From: Rhizobium oryziradicis
GTDB taxonomy: Bacteria; Pseudomonadota; Alphaproteobacteria; Rhizobiales; Rhizobiaceae
Assembly (NCBI RefSeq): GCF_001939045.1
Contig: NZ_MKIM01000020.1
Location: forward strand, 124,001 to 188,000
Direction of reading: 5' to 3'
DNA length: 64,000 bases
Position 1 is the stretch's first letter; each line of letters opens with the position of its first letter. The position numbers and the translations under genes were made by a program. This document shows, in pieces, positions 36,665-47,015 of the stretch. The notes under the pieces are model-generated. The model was given only the letters and a program-made list of their open reading frames with translations. It did no database searches and was not told where the DNA came from.

Positions 36665-37237
36665 TTAACCGATTGGTTGCAGCTCAATCATCAGCAGATG
36701 AAGCATGTCATCGGCGATTATGCTGATGTGCTCACCCGCGTTCAGCATGACGCTTGAGAAGGCAGGGATGTCGATTGCTCTCTCGCTGGCTTCAACCACT
36801 GCTGCCGTTTCGAACACCAATATCATTTCTGTCTTGGCGCTGACATTGAGCGGTCCTGCACCATGATGGCGGCGCATGCTATGTTGATAGCGCCCGCGTC
36901 GGGTCATGATGTTGAGATCGATGGTCGGCCCGCCGAGATTGGTGGAGGAAATGGCCCATTCGCCCGCAAAGGCGAAGGGCTGCCCATAGGGTGCCAGCAC
37001 CATGCTATCTCCGTCTGGCAGATCGAGGCGCAAGCCTTCGCCATCCAAAAGCGCAATGCTGCGATCCACGCCGGGAAAGAGGGAAAATGGTCCATCCTCT
37101 CCGACATGGGCGATGGAGAGGCGCCAGTCAAACGTCTCCATCGTGCTGCCAACGGGAAAGGCCATGATCTCTTCAGTCAGGCCCTTGCCGTTTTTCCATG
37201 GCATCCGCGTGTAGTCTTCGCGCTGGATGATGCGCAT
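36665..37237 (-). CDS. hutD: HutD family protein of histidine utilisation
   Basis: The 190-residue cupin-like protein opens with IIQREDYTRMPWKNGKGLTEEI and has DWRLSIAHVGEDGPFSLFPGVDRSIALLDG, the family's hallmark. In Pseudomonas HutD limits over-activity of the hut pathway, probably by binding formylglutamate or a related intermediate. ATG 37237 follows the hutU stop by one base, showing coupling. It is the last gene of the hutI-H-G-U-D operon. Confidence 0.9.
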   Translation of the reverse strand: MRIIQREDYTRMPWKNGKGLTEEIMAFPVGSTMETFDWRLSIAHVGEDGPFSLFPGVDRSIALLDGEGLRLDLPDGDSMVLAPYGQPFAFAGEWAISSTNLGGPTIDLNIMTRRGRYQHSMRRHHGAGPLNVSAKTEMILVFETAAVVEASERAIDIPAFSSVMLNAGEHISIIADDMLHLLMIELQPIG

Positions 37238-37238
37238 G

Positions 37239-38912
37239 TCAGTTGCCCAAAATGCCCGGAAGACGCAGGCCTTTTTCCTTGGCGCAATCGAGGGCAATGT
37301 CATAGCCCGCATCGGCATGGCGCATGACGCCTGTGGCCGGGTCATTCCACAACACCCGCTCCAAGCGCCGGGCGGCATCATCGGTGCCATCGGCGCAGAT
37401 GACCATGCCCGAATGCTGGCTAAAGCCCATGCCAACCCCACCGCCATGGTGCAACGACACCCATGTGGCACCCGAGGCGCAATTGAGCAGCGCGTTCAGG
37501 AGCGGCCAATCAGACACGGCATCCGAGCCATCTTTCATCGCCTCAGTCTCGCGGTTGGGCGAGGCGACGGAGCCAGAATCCAGATGGTCACGACCAATCA
37601 CCACCGGCGCTTTCAACTCGCCGCTGCGCACCATCTCGTTGAAGGCCAGACCGAGCTTGTGGCGATCGCCCAGACCCACCCAGCAGATGCGGGCGGGCAG
37701 GCCCTGAAAGGCAATACGTTCGCGGGCCATATCCAGCCAATTGTGCAGGTGTTTGTTGTCGGGCAGCAATTCCTTTACCTTGGCATCGGTCTTGTAAATA
37801 TCCTCTGGATCGCCTGACAGAGCCGCCCAGCGGAACGGACCAATGCCCCGGCAAAACAGCGGGCGGATATAGGCAGGCACAAAGCCGGGGAAGGCAAAGG
37901 CATTTTCCAGCCCTTCTTCCTTGGCAACTTGGCGAATATTGTTGCCATAATCCAGCGTCGGCACGCCCATGTTCCAGAAATCCACCATGGCGGCGACATG
38001 CACTTTCATCGAGGCGCGGGCAGCAAGCTCCACCGCTTTCGGATCGCTCTCTTGCTTGGCGCGCCATTCGGCCACCGTCCAGCCAGACGGCAGATAGCCG
38101 TTGATCGGGTCATGGGCCGAGGTCTGGTCGGTGACAATATCGGGGCGGATACCGCGCTTCACCAGTTCCGGGAAAATATCGGCAGCATTGCCAATCAGGC
38201 CCACGGATTTGGCTTCGCCCGCCTTGGTCCATTGGTCAATCAGGGCCAGCGCCTCATCCAGCGTGTGGGCTTTGGCATCGACGTAGCGGGTGCGCAGACG
38301 GAAATCCACGCGGGTTTCATCGCATTCCACCGCAAGGCAGCAGGCCCCGGCCATCACGGCAGCCAGCGGCTGTGCGCCACCCATGCCGCCGAGACCGCCC
38401 GTAAGTATCCACTTACCTTTAAGATTACCGTTATAGTGCTGGCGACCGGCTTCCACGAAGGTTTCATAGGTGCCCTGCACAATGCCTTGCGTGCCAATGT
38501 AGATCCACGAGCCTGCGGTCATCTGGCCATACATGGCCAGACCCTTTTTATCCAGCTCGTTGAAGTGATCCCATGTGGCCCAATGGGGCACGAGGTTGGA
38601 ATTGGCAATCAGCACTCGCGGCGCGTCTTTATGGGTTTTGAACACACCCACCGGCTTGCCCGATTGCACAATCAGCGTTTCTTCTTCCGTCAGGGTTTTC
38701 AGCGTGGCAACAATGCGGTCAAAATCCTCCCAGGTGCGGGCGGCACGGCCAATGCCGCCATAGACGACCAGCTCATGCGGGCGCTCGGCCACGTCGGGGT
38801 CGAGGTTGTTCATCAACATGCGCAAGGGGGCTTCGGTCATCCAGCTCTTGGCGGACAGTTCCGTGCCGGTTGCAGCCCGCACATCGCGGATATTGTGGCG
38901 TGGGTTGGTCAT
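37239..38912 (-). CDS. hutU: Urocanate hydratase
   Basis: The 557-residue enzyme has the usual length and adds water to urocanate to give imidazolone propionate, with a tightly held NAD. The NAD loop is [29 protein letters not shown] and [19 protein letters not shown] are strongly conserved. ATG 38912 is chosen since GGGGGA lies 7 bases before it; ATG 38918 is too close to that site. It follows hutG by 2 bases. Confidence 0.97.
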   Translation of the reverse strand: MTNPRHNIRDVRAATGTELSAKSWMTEAPLRMLMNNLDPDVAERPHELVVYGGIGRAARTWEDFDRIVATLKTLTEEETLIVQSGKPVGVFKTHKDAPRVLIANSNLVPHWATWDHFNELDKKGLAMYGQMTAGSWIYIGTQGIVQGTYETFVEAGRQHYNGNLKGKWILTGGLGGMGGAQPLAAVMAGACCLAVECDETRVDFRLRTRYVDAKAHTLDEALALIDQWTKAGEAKSVGLIGNAADIFPELVKRGIRPDIVTDQTSAHDPINGYLPSGWTVAEWRAKQESDPKAVELAARASMKVHVAAMVDFWNMGVPTLDYGNNIRQVAKEEGLENAFAFPGFVPAYIRPLFCRGIGPFRWAALSGDPEDIYKTDAKVKELLPDNKHLHNWLDMARERIAFQGLPARICWVGLGDRHKLGLAFNEMVRSGELKAPVVIGRDHLDSGSVASPNRETEAMKDGSDAVSDWPLLNALLNCASGATWVSLHHGGGVGMGFSQHSGMVICADGTDDAARRLERVLWNDPATGVMRHADAGYDIALDCAKEKGLRLPGILGN

Positions 38913-38914
38913 GA

Positions 38915-39727
38915 TCATTCCCCCTTTTGTTTTAGCTGAAATGCGATTTGCTCGATCCGTTCCAGAATGGCTTTGAGATGCACCCGTAAGCGCTCTGCCT
39001 TTTCCTCGTCATAGGCAAAGGGCGGGGCCTCTGTGGCGAGATGTGAGCCTTGCGCCAGCTCCATCTGAATGGCGTGAATGCCGGTGTCTGGTTTGCCATA
39101 ATGGCGCGTGGTCCAGCCGCCCTTGAAGCGGCCGTTGAGGATGGATGTGTAATCCGTGGCTGACGCTGCAATCTCCACCGTTGCGGCTTCAATGGCTGGA
39201 TCGCAGGTGCGGCCCATATCGGTGCCAATGTTGAAATCCGGCAGGCGGCCTTCAAACAGGAATGGAATATCGCCCCGGATGGAGTGGCAGTCATACAGCA
39301 CCGCTACGCCATGAATGGCTTTGACGCGCTCAATCTCCGCCAGAAGGGCTGCGTGATAGGGTGCGTGAAAGGCGCTCAAACGCTCAGCAATATCTGCCTC
39401 GGTCGGTTCCTGCCCATCAATCCAGATCGCTTGTCCGTCAAAATCCGTCTCTGGAATAAGCCCCGTGGTGTTCTGCCCCGGATAGAGGCTCACCCCCGCC
39501 GGATCACGATTGGCATCAATCACATAGCGATGGAACGTGGCACGCACCGTGGTGATGTTTGGCAGCAGGCCAGCATAGAGATTGTGGATATGCCAATCGG
39601 TATCGGCCAGCAGTTTGCCGTTATCGTTGAGGCGCTCCCAGATGGCAGGCGGCACATCGGTTCCCGTGTGCGGGAAGGCGAGAATGACGGGGGAGGTGCC
39701 TTGGGTTATTTCGAATAATGTGGTCAT
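38915..39727 (-). CDS. hutG: N-formylglutamate deformylase
   Basis: The 270-residue zinc hydrolase has [22 protein letters not shown] and [24 protein letters not shown], the metal-site motifs of the family. It releases formate and glutamate from N-formylglutamate, the last step of the five-step hut route that goes through HutF. ATG 39727 follows GGAGGGGTAAGG; the frame extends 20 codons upstream into hutH without family features. The gap to the hutH stop is 4 bases. Confidence 0.96.
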   Translation of the reverse strand: MTTLFEITQGTSPVILAFPHTGTDVPPAIWERLNDNGKLLADTDWHIHNLYAGLLPNITTVRATFHRYVIDANRDPAGVSLYPGQNTTGLIPETDFDGQAIWIDGQEPTEADIAERLSAFHAPYHAALLAEIERVKAIHGVAVLYDCHSIRGDIPFLFEGRLPDFNIGTDMGRTCDPAIEAATVEIAASATDYTSILNGRFKGGWTTRHYGKPDTGIHAIQMELAQGSHLATEAPPFAYDEEKAERLRVHLKAILERIEQIAFQLKQKGE

Positions 39728-39731
39728 CACC

Positions 39732-41267
39732 TTACCCCTCCAACCCCGGCAAAATCCCGGCCGATACACTGCCCACCAAAGCCCCATCGGCCACCAGCGT
39801 GGAAGCCGCAGCCAAATCCGGGGCCATAAACCGATCGACTTCCAGCGTTGGCACCACGGTGCGCAGCGTATCGATGGCCTTTTGCAGCTCCGGGCTGGTG
39901 GTCAGGGGCGCGCGAAATTCCACGCCTTGCGCTGCCGTCAAAGCCTCAATGCCAATGATGGCAAACAGGTTTTCGGTCATTTGCAAAAGCCGCCGCGCGC
40001 CGTGGCAGGCCATGGACACATGGTCCTCCTGATTGGCCGATGTTGGTGTACTATCCACCGAGGCCGGATGGGCCATCTGCTTGTTTTCACTCATCAGGGC
40101 GGCAGAGGTGACTTCGGCAATCATAAGACCGGAATTCAGGCCCGGTTTCTTGGCCAAAAACGCTGGCAAACCATAGGACAAGGCCGGATCGACCAAAAGC
40201 GCAATGCGTCTTTGTGAAATGGCTCCGATTTCGCACACAGCAATGGCAATCTGATCGGCAGCAAACGCCACCGGCTCGGCATGGAAATTGCCGCCAGACA
40301 CTACGCTGTCATCGGAGAGCACCAGCGGATTATCGGTCACCGCATTGGCCTCGATTTCCAAGGTGCGAGCGGTCATCCGCAGCAGATCGAGGCAAGCTCC
40401 ATCCACCTGCGGCTGGCAGCGGATGCAATAGGGGTCTTGCACGCGCTCATCGCCATCCAGATGGCTTTGGCGGATGACGGAGCCATCCAGCAAGGCCCGC
40501 AAGCTGGCAGCCGTATCGATCTGGCCCTTATGGCCGCGAAGGGTGTGAATATCGGCGGTAAACGGTGCCGAGGAGCCCATGGCCGCATCGGTGGACATCG
40601 CCCCTGTAATAAGTGCGGCTTGAGCGGCGCGATGGGCGCGGAAAAGCCCGGCCAAGGCCAAGGCGGTGGAGGCCTGCGTGCCATTGATCAGCGCCAGCCC
40701 TTCTTTTGCAGCGAGCGTCACGGGCGTTAGGCCAGCCCGTTCCAGCGCAAGTTTGCCCGGCAGTTTTTCGCCTTGATAGAAGGCTTCTGCCTCGCCCATC
40801 ATCACTGCCGCCATGTGGGCCAGCGGCGCGAGATCGCCCGACGCTCCCACAGACCCCTTTTCCGGGATCAGCGGAATAACGCCCTTTTCCAGCATGGCCT
40901 CAAGCAACCGCACCAGCTCCAGCCGCACGCCCGAAGCGCCACGGCCCAGCGAAATCAGCTTAAGCGACAGGATCAGTCGCACGATATTCTCAGCCAGCGG
41001 CGCACCGACGCCGCAGCAATGGGAGAGAATGAGATTACGCTGAAGCGTGGCGGTATCGGCGGCATCAATCTTGATGGAGGCCAGTTTGCCAAAGCCGGTG
41101 TTGACGCCGTACACTGGCTCATTGCCTGCCGCAATCGCGGCAATCCGGGCTGCTGCCCTCTCAATGCCCGCATCAAAGCTGCGATCCAGCACAGCTGGTT
41201 CGCCCTGCCAATAAATCTTAGCCAGATCAGCCAGCGGCACGGAGCCAGGGTGAAGGGTAATGGTCAT
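39732..41267 (-). CDS. hutH: Histidine ammonia-lyase
   Basis: The 511-residue enzyme contains Ala142-Ser143-Gly144 in [17 protein letters not shown], which cyclises to the MIO cofactor. [10 protein letters not shown] (residues 53-62) is also typical. It removes ammonia from histidine to make urocanate, the first step of the pathway. ATG overlaps the hutI stop by 4 bases (ATGA) and has AAGGGGG upstream. Length and numbering agree with Pseudomonas HutH. Confidence 0.98.
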   Translation of the reverse strand: MTITLHPGSVPLADLAKIYWQGEPAVLDRSFDAGIERAAARIAAIAAGNEPVYGVNTGFGKLASIKIDAADTATLQRNLILSHCCGVGAPLAENIVRLILSLKLISLGRGASGVRLELVRLLEAMLEKGVIPLIPEKGSVGASGDLAPLAHMAAVMMGEAEAFYQGEKLPGKLALERAGLTPVTLAAKEGLALINGTQASTALALAGLFRAHRAAQAALITGAMSTDAAMGSSAPFTADIHTLRGHKGQIDTAASLRALLDGSVIRQSHLDGDERVQDPYCIRCQPQVDGACLDLLRMTARTLEIEANAVTDNPLVLSDDSVVSGGNFHAEPVAFAADQIAIAVCEIGAISQRRIALLVDPALSYGLPAFLAKKPGLNSGLMIAEVTSAALMSENKQMAHPASVDSTPTSANQEDHVSMACHGARRLLQMTENLFAIIGIEALTAAQGVEFRAPLTTSPELQKAIDTLRTVVPTLEVDRFMAPDLAAASTLVADGALVGSVSAGILPGLEG

Positions 41268-42511
41268 AGTGCCCCCTTGTTGAAAGGTGTTGTCGTGTCC
41301 TCACCGCGCCATACCCGCGCGTAAAGCGGGTTAAAGCCCATGCGGTAGACAAGCTCAGACAGTTCAGAAATGTCCCATATGGCCAGATCAGCCGATTTTC
41401 CGGCCTCCAGCGTGCCAATCTCATCCAGCCGACCCAGTGCGCGGGCGGCCTCGCGGGTGACGCCTGCTATGCATTCTTCCACCGTCATGCCAAACAGGGT
41501 AGCACCCATGTTCATGGTCAGCAGCAGCGAGGTGAGCGGTGAGGTGCCGGGGTTGTTGTCGGTGGCCAGCGCCATTTTTGTGCCGTGCTGGCGAAAGAGA
41601 TCAATCGGCGGCTTTTTCGTCTCGCGGATAAAGTAAAAGGCACCCGGCAGCAGCACTGCCACGGTTCCTGCTTCCGCCATGGCTTTCGCCCCTGCCGCAT
41701 CGGTATATTCCAGATGATCGGCCGAGAGTGCGCCATAGTCAGCAGCAAGAGCAGCACCGGAAAGATTGGAAAGCTGATCGGCGTGAAGTTTCACCGGCAG
41801 GCCCAGTGCGTGTGCCGCATCAAAAACCACGCGCATTTCAGCGGGTGAGAAGGCAATGCCCTCGCAAAACCCATCCACGGCATCCACAAGCCGCTCAGTA
41901 TGGGCCGCTTTCAGCCCGGGAAGTACCACCTCGCGGATAAAATCGCCATTGCGGCCCTTGTATTCGGCAGGCGTGGCATGGGCTCCGAGATAGGTGGTGG
42001 TGATGGACACAGGGCGGGTATCGCCAAGTTTGCGCGCCGCGCGCAACATTTTCAGCTCGTCTTCCACGGTCAAGCCATAGCCGGATTTGACCTCGATGGT
42101 GGTCACACCTTCTGCCATCAGCGCGTCTAGACGCGGCAGGGTTTCGCGCAGCAAATCCGCTTCGCTGGCCGTACGGATCTTGGATACGGATGAGACAATA
42201 CCACCACCTGCCCGGGCAATCTCCTCGTAGCTGGCACCTGCCAACCGCATTTCAAATTCATGGGCGCGATTGCCGGCGTGCACCAGATGAGTGTGGCAAT
42301 CCACGAGGCCGGGGGTGATCCAGCGGCCCTCGCAATCGGTTACATCAGCAGCATTCAGCAGGCTGATTGGCAGTTCGCCCATGGGTCCAGCGTAAACAAT
42401 CTGCCCGCCGCGCACCATAAGCGCGGCATCCTCGATAATGCCGAGGCCTGAGAGATGCGGATTGAGCGTTGCCAACCGCGCATTGGTGAAAATGCGATCC
42501 CGATCTGTCAT
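41264..42511 (-). CDS. hutI: Imidazolonepropionase
   Basis: The 415-residue amidohydrolase has metal ligands in [11 protein letters not shown], the segment [14 protein letters not shown] and [12 protein letters not shown]. It opens the imidazolone ring to formimidoylglutamate. ATG 42511 follows AAGGGATC. It is the first gene of the minus-strand operon hutI-H-G-U-D, and its start is 125 bases from the divergent hutF, with a HutC-like palindrome in between. Confidence 0.97.
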   Translation of the reverse strand: MTDRDRIFTNARLATLNPHLSGLGIIEDAALMVRGGQIVYAGPMGELPISLLNAADVTDCEGRWITPGLVDCHTHLVHAGNRAHEFEMRLAGASYEEIARAGGGIVSSVSKIRTASEADLLRETLPRLDALMAEGVTTIEVKSGYGLTVEDELKMLRAARKLGDTRPVSITTTYLGAHATPAEYKGRNGDFIREVVLPGLKAAHTERLVDAVDGFCEGIAFSPAEMRVVFDAAHALGLPVKLHADQLSNLSGAALAADYGALSADHLEYTDAAGAKAMAEAGTVAVLLPGAFYFIRETKKPPIDLFRQHGTKMALATDNNPGTSPLTSLLLTMNMGATLFGMTVEECIAGVTREAARALGRLDEIGTLEAGKSADLAIWDISELSELVYRMGFNPLYARVWRGEDTTTPFNKGAL

Positions 42512-42564
42512 GCTGATCCCTTGTTTTTGCGGCTCAGGCTGCATTGCGCCTGATCGATTTTCCT

Positions 42565-42582
42565 ATTATGTATATACTTAAT
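42565..42582. promoter_or_regulatory. HutC operator candidate between hutI and hutF
   Basis: ATTATGTATATACTTAAT is an 18-base palindrome with one mismatched pair, centred on GTATATAC. HutC and related GntR regulators bind TGTATATACA-like sites. It lies about 55 bases from each divergent start codon, where it can cover both promoters. A hutC gene is 3 kb away. Confidence 0.7.
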
Positions 42583-42636
42583 GAGCCCATGCGCAAGACA
42601 GAAAAGGCGCAAGCCAGAAAATGAGAGGGGAAAGCC

Positions 42637-43986
42637 ATGACGACACTCTACGCAAAACAGGCACTGTTGCCAGATGGTTGGGTCAAGGATGTACGGCTGA
42701 CGCTGAAAGACCGCTCCATTTTTGCCATTGAGCAGGATGTTGAGGCGCAAGCGGGTGATGAGCGGCACGAGATTTTGCTGCCCGCCATTGCCAATTTGCA
42801 CAGTCATGCCTTTCAGCGCGGCATGGCAGGCTTGGCAGAGCTGCGCGGGCCGGACAGTGATAGTTTCTGGAGCTGGCGCACGGTAATGTATCGCTTTGCC
42901 CTGACGATGAGCCCGGACCAGATGCAGGCCATTGCCGCGCAGTTGTATGTGGAAATGCTGGAAGCAGGCTTTGGCCGGGTGGGCGAGTTCCACTATCTGC
43001 ATCATGACCGCGATGGCAGTGCTTTCGCCAACCGTGCCGAGATGGCCGAGCGCATTGTGGGGGCGGCGGAAGAGACCGGCATTGGCCTCACCTTATTGCC
43101 GGTGTTTTATGCCCATTCCGGCTTCGGGGGTCTGGCTCCCAACGAGGGCCAGCGGCGGTTTATCAATGATCTTGATGGCTTTGCGGATTTGCTGGAGGGG
43201 GCGAAAAAAGCGTCCTCCCGTTTACCCGGTAGCGTCACAGGCATTGCACCCCACAGCCTGCGGGCCGTGACCCCGGCAGAACTATCCGCCCTACAACAGC
43301 TTTCTTTCGATGGCCCCATCCATATTCACGTGGCCGAGCAGGTAAAGGAAGTGGAAGATTGCGTGGCGTGGTCTGGAAAGCGCCCGGTGCAATGGCTGCT
43401 GGACAATGCCGATCTCACCCAGCGCTGGTGCTTGATCCATGCCACCCATATGACAGAAGATGAGACTGTACGGATGGCAAAAAGCGGTGCGATTGCCGGT
43501 CTTTGCCCGATCACCGAGGCCAATTTGGGTGATGGCACGTTTAACGCGTCGGTGTTTTTGGAGCAGGGCGGACGTTTTGGGGTCGGCTCCGATTCCAACA
43601 TCCTGATTGGCATTGCCGATGAGCTGCGTCAGCTGGAATATTCGCAGCGTCTGGCGCATCGCGCCCGTAACGTCATGGCTGTGCCCGGTGGATCGACCGG
43701 GCGGTATTTGTTTGACGGTGCCGTTGTGGGTGGGGCTGCGGCCTTGATGGCTGACGATGGCTTGGCGGTGGGCAAGTCGGCTGATGTTGTCAGTCTCAAG
43801 CCACGACCTGACCTTGGTTTGAGTGGGGATCAGATTTTGGATAGTTTCATCTTTGCCAATGGCGCTATGGTGGATTGCGTTTGGGTCGGTGGTGCTAAGC
43901 AGGTGGAAGCTGGGCGGCACATTGCGCGGGAGCGAATTGCGGCACGGTTTGCGGGCGTGATGCGGGATTTGATGACATCGTTTTGA
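42637..43986 (+). CDS. hutF: Formimidoylglutamate deiminase
   Basis: The 449-residue amidohydrolase has the metal site NLHSHAFQRGMAGLAE, then EFHYLHHDRDG, IHIHVAEQVKEVEDC and GVGSDSNI. It deiminates N-formimidoyl-L-glutamate to N-formylglutamate, feeding HutG. Its presence shows that this strain uses the five-enzyme route rather than HutE/formiminoglutamase. GAGAGGGG precedes ATG. It is transcribed alone, away from hutI. Confidence 0.97.
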   Translation: MTTLYAKQALLPDGWVKDVRLTLKDRSIFAIEQDVEAQAGDERHEILLPAIANLHSHAFQRGMAGLAELRGPDSDSFWSWRTVMYRFALTMSPDQMQAIAAQLYVEMLEAGFGRVGEFHYLHHDRDGSAFANRAEMAERIVGAAEETGIGLTLLPVFYAHSGFGGLAPNEGQRRFINDLDGFADLLEGAKKASSRLPGSVTGIAPHSLRAVTPAELSALQQLSFDGPIHIHVAEQVKEVEDCVAWSGKRPVQWLLDNADLTQRWCLIHATHMTEDETVRMAKSGAIAGLCPITEANLGDGTFNASVFLEQGGRFGVGSDSNILIGIADELRQLEYSQRLAHRARNVMAVPGGSTGRYLFDGAVVGGAAALMADDGLAVGKSADVVSLKPRPDLGLSGDQILDSFIFANGAMVDCVWVGGAKQVEAGRHIARERIAARFAGVMRDLMTSF

Positions 43987-44014
43987 GGCGGCAATGGTTG
44001 GCGTTGGCGCAAGT

Positions 44015-44083
44015 CACCCCCCTCTGGCTTGCCAGCCATCTCCCCCCTTGAGGGGGAGATGGTCGGCAGACCAGAGGGGGGCG
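44015..44083. repeat. Rhizobial palindromic intergenic repeat, copy 2
   Basis: Outer arms CCCCCCTCTGG (44017-44027) and CCAGAGGGGGG (44071-44081) and inner arms CCATCTCCCCC (44036-44046) and GGGGGAGATGG (44052-44062) are both perfect. The element is a compact form of the repeat at 2748-2899. It lies between the converging ends of hutF and the monooxygenase gene and may end both transcripts. Confidence 0.8.
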
Positions 44084-44090
44084 ATCTTGC

Positions 44091-45458
44091 TCAGGTCTCT
44101 TTGGCAATCCCACCATTCCGCGCCGCCGCATACCGATTGACCGGCATCGACAAGCCCAAATTTTCCCGCAAGGTCTTGCCCTCATACTCTTCCCGGAACA
44201 GCCCGCGCCTGCGCAGTTCCGGCAGCACCAGCTTTACGAAATCATTCAAGCTGGCGGGCAGAGTGGGTAGCATCAGAATAAAGCCATCGGCGGCTCCGGC
44301 CTGAAACCATTCTTCCATGAAATCGGCGATCTCGGTGGGGGTGCCGGTGATGCCGTTGCCGGTACTTTTTTCTGCGTAAAAGCGGATCAACTCGCCAACA
44401 GTGTGGCCTTCCATGATGAAATCGCGCAACCATTCAAACATGGCTTTTGAGCCTTTTGGCTCTGTGGGCAGGCGCTCCAGCGGGAAGGGCTGATCGAGCG
44501 CCACGCCGGAGAGATCGGCTTCCAGAAATTCCCCCAGCATCCAGCGGCCCACGTCGGGGTGTAGATTATCGATCAGGAAATCCACCTTGGCCTGGGCCTC
44601 GGCTTTGGTTTCACCGACATTGACCACCAAGCCCGGCATCAATTTCAAATCATTGGTAGAGCGGCCATATTTGGCCATGCGGCTCTTGATATTATCAGCG
44701 AAAGCCTTGTTGCGCTCCAAATTGGAGGCAAGGCTGAAGACAATTTCGGCGGTGCGGGCGGCCAGTTCCATGCCAGCTTCAGATCCGCCAGCCTGCGCAA
44801 TCACCGGGCGGCCTTGCGGGCTTGCTGCAATGTTGAGCGGCCCCCGCACCTGAAAATGCTTGCCCTTGTGGTTCAGCGTGTGCAGCTTATCCTTGTCGTG
44901 GTAAAGCCCCTTTGCCTTGTCCAGCACCAATGCATCCGGCTCGAAACTATCCCATAGGCCAAACACCACATCGACGAATTCCGAGCCGCGCTCATAGCGC
45001 TCCGCATGGGGTGGCAGGCCTTCAAAACCGTAATTATAGCCGGTTTCATCATGGTCGGAGGTGACAACATTCCAGCAAGCGCGGCCACCGCTGAGATGAT
45101 CAATCGAGGCGAACAGGCGAGCAATGTTGTAAGGCTCGTAATAGCTGGTGGAGGCGGTGGCGACAAAGCCGAGTTTTTCCGTCAGCACCGACAGCGCCGA
45201 AATCAGCGACAGCGGTTCAAACCGGTTCATCTTGGTGGGCGAGCGGGCCAGCGCATCGGCATCGCCAATGGCGGCGGCGGGGGAGTCGGCTAAAAACATA
45301 AAGTCGAATTTGGCCGCTTCCGAGATTTTTGCAACGTTGAGCAGGTGATCAATCTTGTTGGCCCCCTGCACATCGGCATCCGGGTGCCGCCACGCTGCCG
45401 GGTTGAAACCGAAGGTGTAGACAAAGGTTCCAAGCTTTAGTGTGTCGGTGCGGGCCAT
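44091..45458 (-). CDS. LLM flavin-dependent monooxygenase (NtaA/DmoA branch)
   Basis: The 455-residue protein belongs to the luciferase-like, FMNH2-dependent oxidoreductases of the NtaA/SnaA/DszA group: LGTFVYTFGFNPAAWRHPDA, FMFLADS, FVATASTSYYEPYNIARLFASIDHLSGGRACWNVVTS and PVIAQAGGSEAGMELAARTAEIVFS. Such enzymes cleave C-N or C-S bonds in compounds like nitrilotriacetate, dibenzothiophene sulfone or dimethyl sulfide, and need a flavin reductase. None is encoded beside it. It follows hutC by 19 bases in an operon that starts with an amino acid importer, so the substrate is probably an imported amino acid-like N- or S-compound. Confidence 0.92.
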   Translation of the reverse strand: MARTDTLKLGTFVYTFGFNPAAWRHPDADVQGANKIDHLLNVAKISEAAKFDFMFLADSPAAAIGDADALARSPTKMNRFEPLSLISALSVLTEKLGFVATASTSYYEPYNIARLFASIDHLSGGRACWNVVTSDHDETGYNYGFEGLPPHAERYERGSEFVDVVFGLWDSFEPDALVLDKAKGLYHDKDKLHTLNHKGKHFQVRGPLNIAASPQGRPVIAQAGGSEAGMELAARTAEIVFSLASNLERNKAFADNIKSRMAKYGRSTNDLKLMPGLVVNVGETKAEAQAKVDFLIDNLHPDVGRWMLGEFLEADLSGVALDQPFPLERLPTEPKGSKAMFEWLRDFIMEGHTVGELIRFYAEKSTGNGITGTPTEIADFMEEWFQAGAADGFILMLPTLPASLNDFVKLVLPELRRRGLFREEYEGKTLRENLGLSMPVNRYAAARNGGIAKET

Positions 45459-45477
45459 GGCGATCTCTTCTCTGTGC

Positions 45478-46227
45478 TCAGGCAGGGGTTAAAAGACGTT
45501 GCGAGGGGGTGAAGCGGGCGGTGACGGCGTGGCTGGCACCGGGGTAGGTGAGGCGCACTTGAGTGACGGTCTCATCCAGCCGCCAGGTCTGGCGCTCCAC
45601 CACCAGAACCGGGCTGTTGGCGGCAATGTCTAAGGTTTTGGCCGCCGCATCATTGGCGGCTTCGGCGGCAATGCGGTGTTCGGCAGCGTTCCACGGAATG
45701 TGGTCCAAAAGCCACGGGCCGGGGGCCAGATCGGCAAAATCAGCATCAAGCGCCTGCGGTACGACGCCGAGATTGATAATGCGCTCTTCCAGACAAAAGG
45801 GTTTGTCATTGGCATAATGCAGGCAGGTGAGGGCCAGCAGCTTGCGGCGGGGTGCAAGAGACAGGTTGTCAGATTCAGCCTTGGTGGGAGCGCGGATGGT
45901 GCGTGCGAGAATGCCGTGATGATAGGTCTTGTCCAGTGCGATGACTTCATCGCGAATGTCGTAAATTTCCAGAATGGCGCTTTGCGAATTCTGCGGCATG
46001 ACAATGCTACCGGTTTTGCGCTTGCGCAGCACCAGCCCTGCACGGGCAAGCTGGGTCAGCACCTTGTTCACCGTCATACGTGAGCAGGCATATTTCTCGG
46101 TTAGCACCTGTTCAGAGGGGATTTTATAGCCCGGCGGCCATGTCCCTGAGAGGATATTGCTCTCAATATCATCCAGAATGCGCTGGTGCAGCGATTTGCC
46201 GCGTGTGTCGATCTCGTCTGTCATCAT
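45478..46227 (-). CDS. hutC: Histidine utilisation repressor, GntR family
   Basis: The 249-residue regulator has a GntR winged helix (LHQRILDDIESNILSGTWPPGYKIPSEQVLTEKYACSRMTVNKVLTQLARAGLVLRKRKTGSIV, about 12-77) and a UTRA ligand domain. The tail ERQTWRLDETVTQVRLTYPGASHAVTARF is characteristic of HutC, which binds urocanate and then leaves the DNA. The start overlaps the stop of the ABC ATPase gene. It is encoded not with the hut enzymes but in the importer/monooxygenase operon, which suggests that both are in its regulon. Confidence 0.93.
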   Translation of the reverse strand: MMTDEIDTRGKSLHQRILDDIESNILSGTWPPGYKIPSEQVLTEKYACSRMTVNKVLTQLARAGLVLRKRKTGSIVMPQNSQSAILEIYDIRDEVIALDKTYHHGILARTIRAPTKAESDNLSLAPRRKLLALTCLHYANDKPFCLEERIINLGVVPQALDADFADLAPGPWLLDHIPWNAAEHRIAAEAANDAAAKTLDIAANSPVLVVERQTWRLDETVTQVRLTYPGASHAVTARFTPSQRLLTPA

Positions 46228-47015
46228 GCCAGCATCGATGCACCGCGATCCAGATAGGTGTCAAGGAACTGCTCCAACCTTGGATGGCGCGGCTTGGCAA
46301 AAACATCCGATGGTGCGCCGGTGAACAACAGCTTGCCGTGATCGAGAAAGCTGATCTGCTGGCCCACTGTGGCGGCAAAGCCAATCTCGTGGCTGACCAC
46401 CACCATGGTCATGCCCTCCGCTGCCAAGTCGCGCATCACGGTCAGGACTTCGCCGGTCAATTCGGGGTCGAGTGCCGAGGTGGGCTCATCAAACAGCATG
46501 ATTTTGGGCTGCAAGGCGAGTGCGCGGGCAATGGCCACGCGTTGCTGCTGACCACCGGAGAGTTGGGAGGGATAGTGGCCTGCGCGGTTTTCCAGCCCCA
46601 CCTTTTTCAGCTGCACCATGGCGCGGTCTTCGGCCTCGCGCTTTGGCACTTTGTGCACGGTCTTCAACGCTTCTGATACATTGCCAAGCGCCGTCATATG
46701 CGGCCAGAGATTGAACTGCTGAAACACCATGCCGATTTTGGAGCGCACAGTGCGGATCTGGGCGGCGGGCAGGCGTTCGCGCTGACCATCAGGGCGCTCA
46801 AAATAGCCAAGCGCCTCGCCGCTGATGGTGATCATGCCTTCGCTGGCCTCTTCCAGAAAGGCCATGCAGCGGAGCAGCGTGCTTTTGCCGGAGCCGGAAG
46901 GGCCGATCAGGCAGGAAACTTTACCTTCCGGGATCTCCAGATTGATGTCACTCAACACGGTGTTGGGGCCAAAACGCTTGACGAGCTTGGATATGGAAAT
47001 GGCGGGAAGCGTCAT
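46224..47015 (-). CDS. Polar amino acid ABC importer, ATP-binding protein
   Basis: The 263-residue ATPase has Walker A GPSGSGKST, signature LSGGQQQRVAIARAL and Walker B IMLFDEPTSALDPE, all intact, and the overall form of HisP/GlnQ proteins. An extra loop EALGYFERPDGQRERLPAAQIRTVRSK (about 62-88) is seen in some family members. It drives the two permeases encoded upstream. Starts and stops overlap with both neighbours by about 4 bases. Confidence 0.93.
   Translation of the reverse strand: MTLPAISISKLVKRFGPNTVLSDINLEIPEGKVSCLIGPSGSGKSTLLRCMAFLEEASEGMITISGEALGYFERPDGQRERLPAAQIRTVRSKIGMVFQQFNLWPHMTALGNVSEALKTVHKVPKREAEDRAMVQLKKVGLENRAGHYPSQLSGGQQQRVAIARALALQPKIMLFDEPTSALDPELTGEVLTVMRDLAAEGMTMVVVSHEIGFAATVGQQISFLDHGKLLFTGAPSDVFAKPRHPRLEQFLDTYLDRGASMLA

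Noticed and set aside
37238-37471. Upstream extension of the hutD frame
   Set aside because: The extra 78 residues are antisense-in-phase with hutU coding sequence and unrelated to HutD, which begins MRIIQREDY at 37237.
37929-38939. 336-codon open frame opposite hutU
   Set aside because: Shadow of urocanate hydratase; no recognisable domain or ribosome site.
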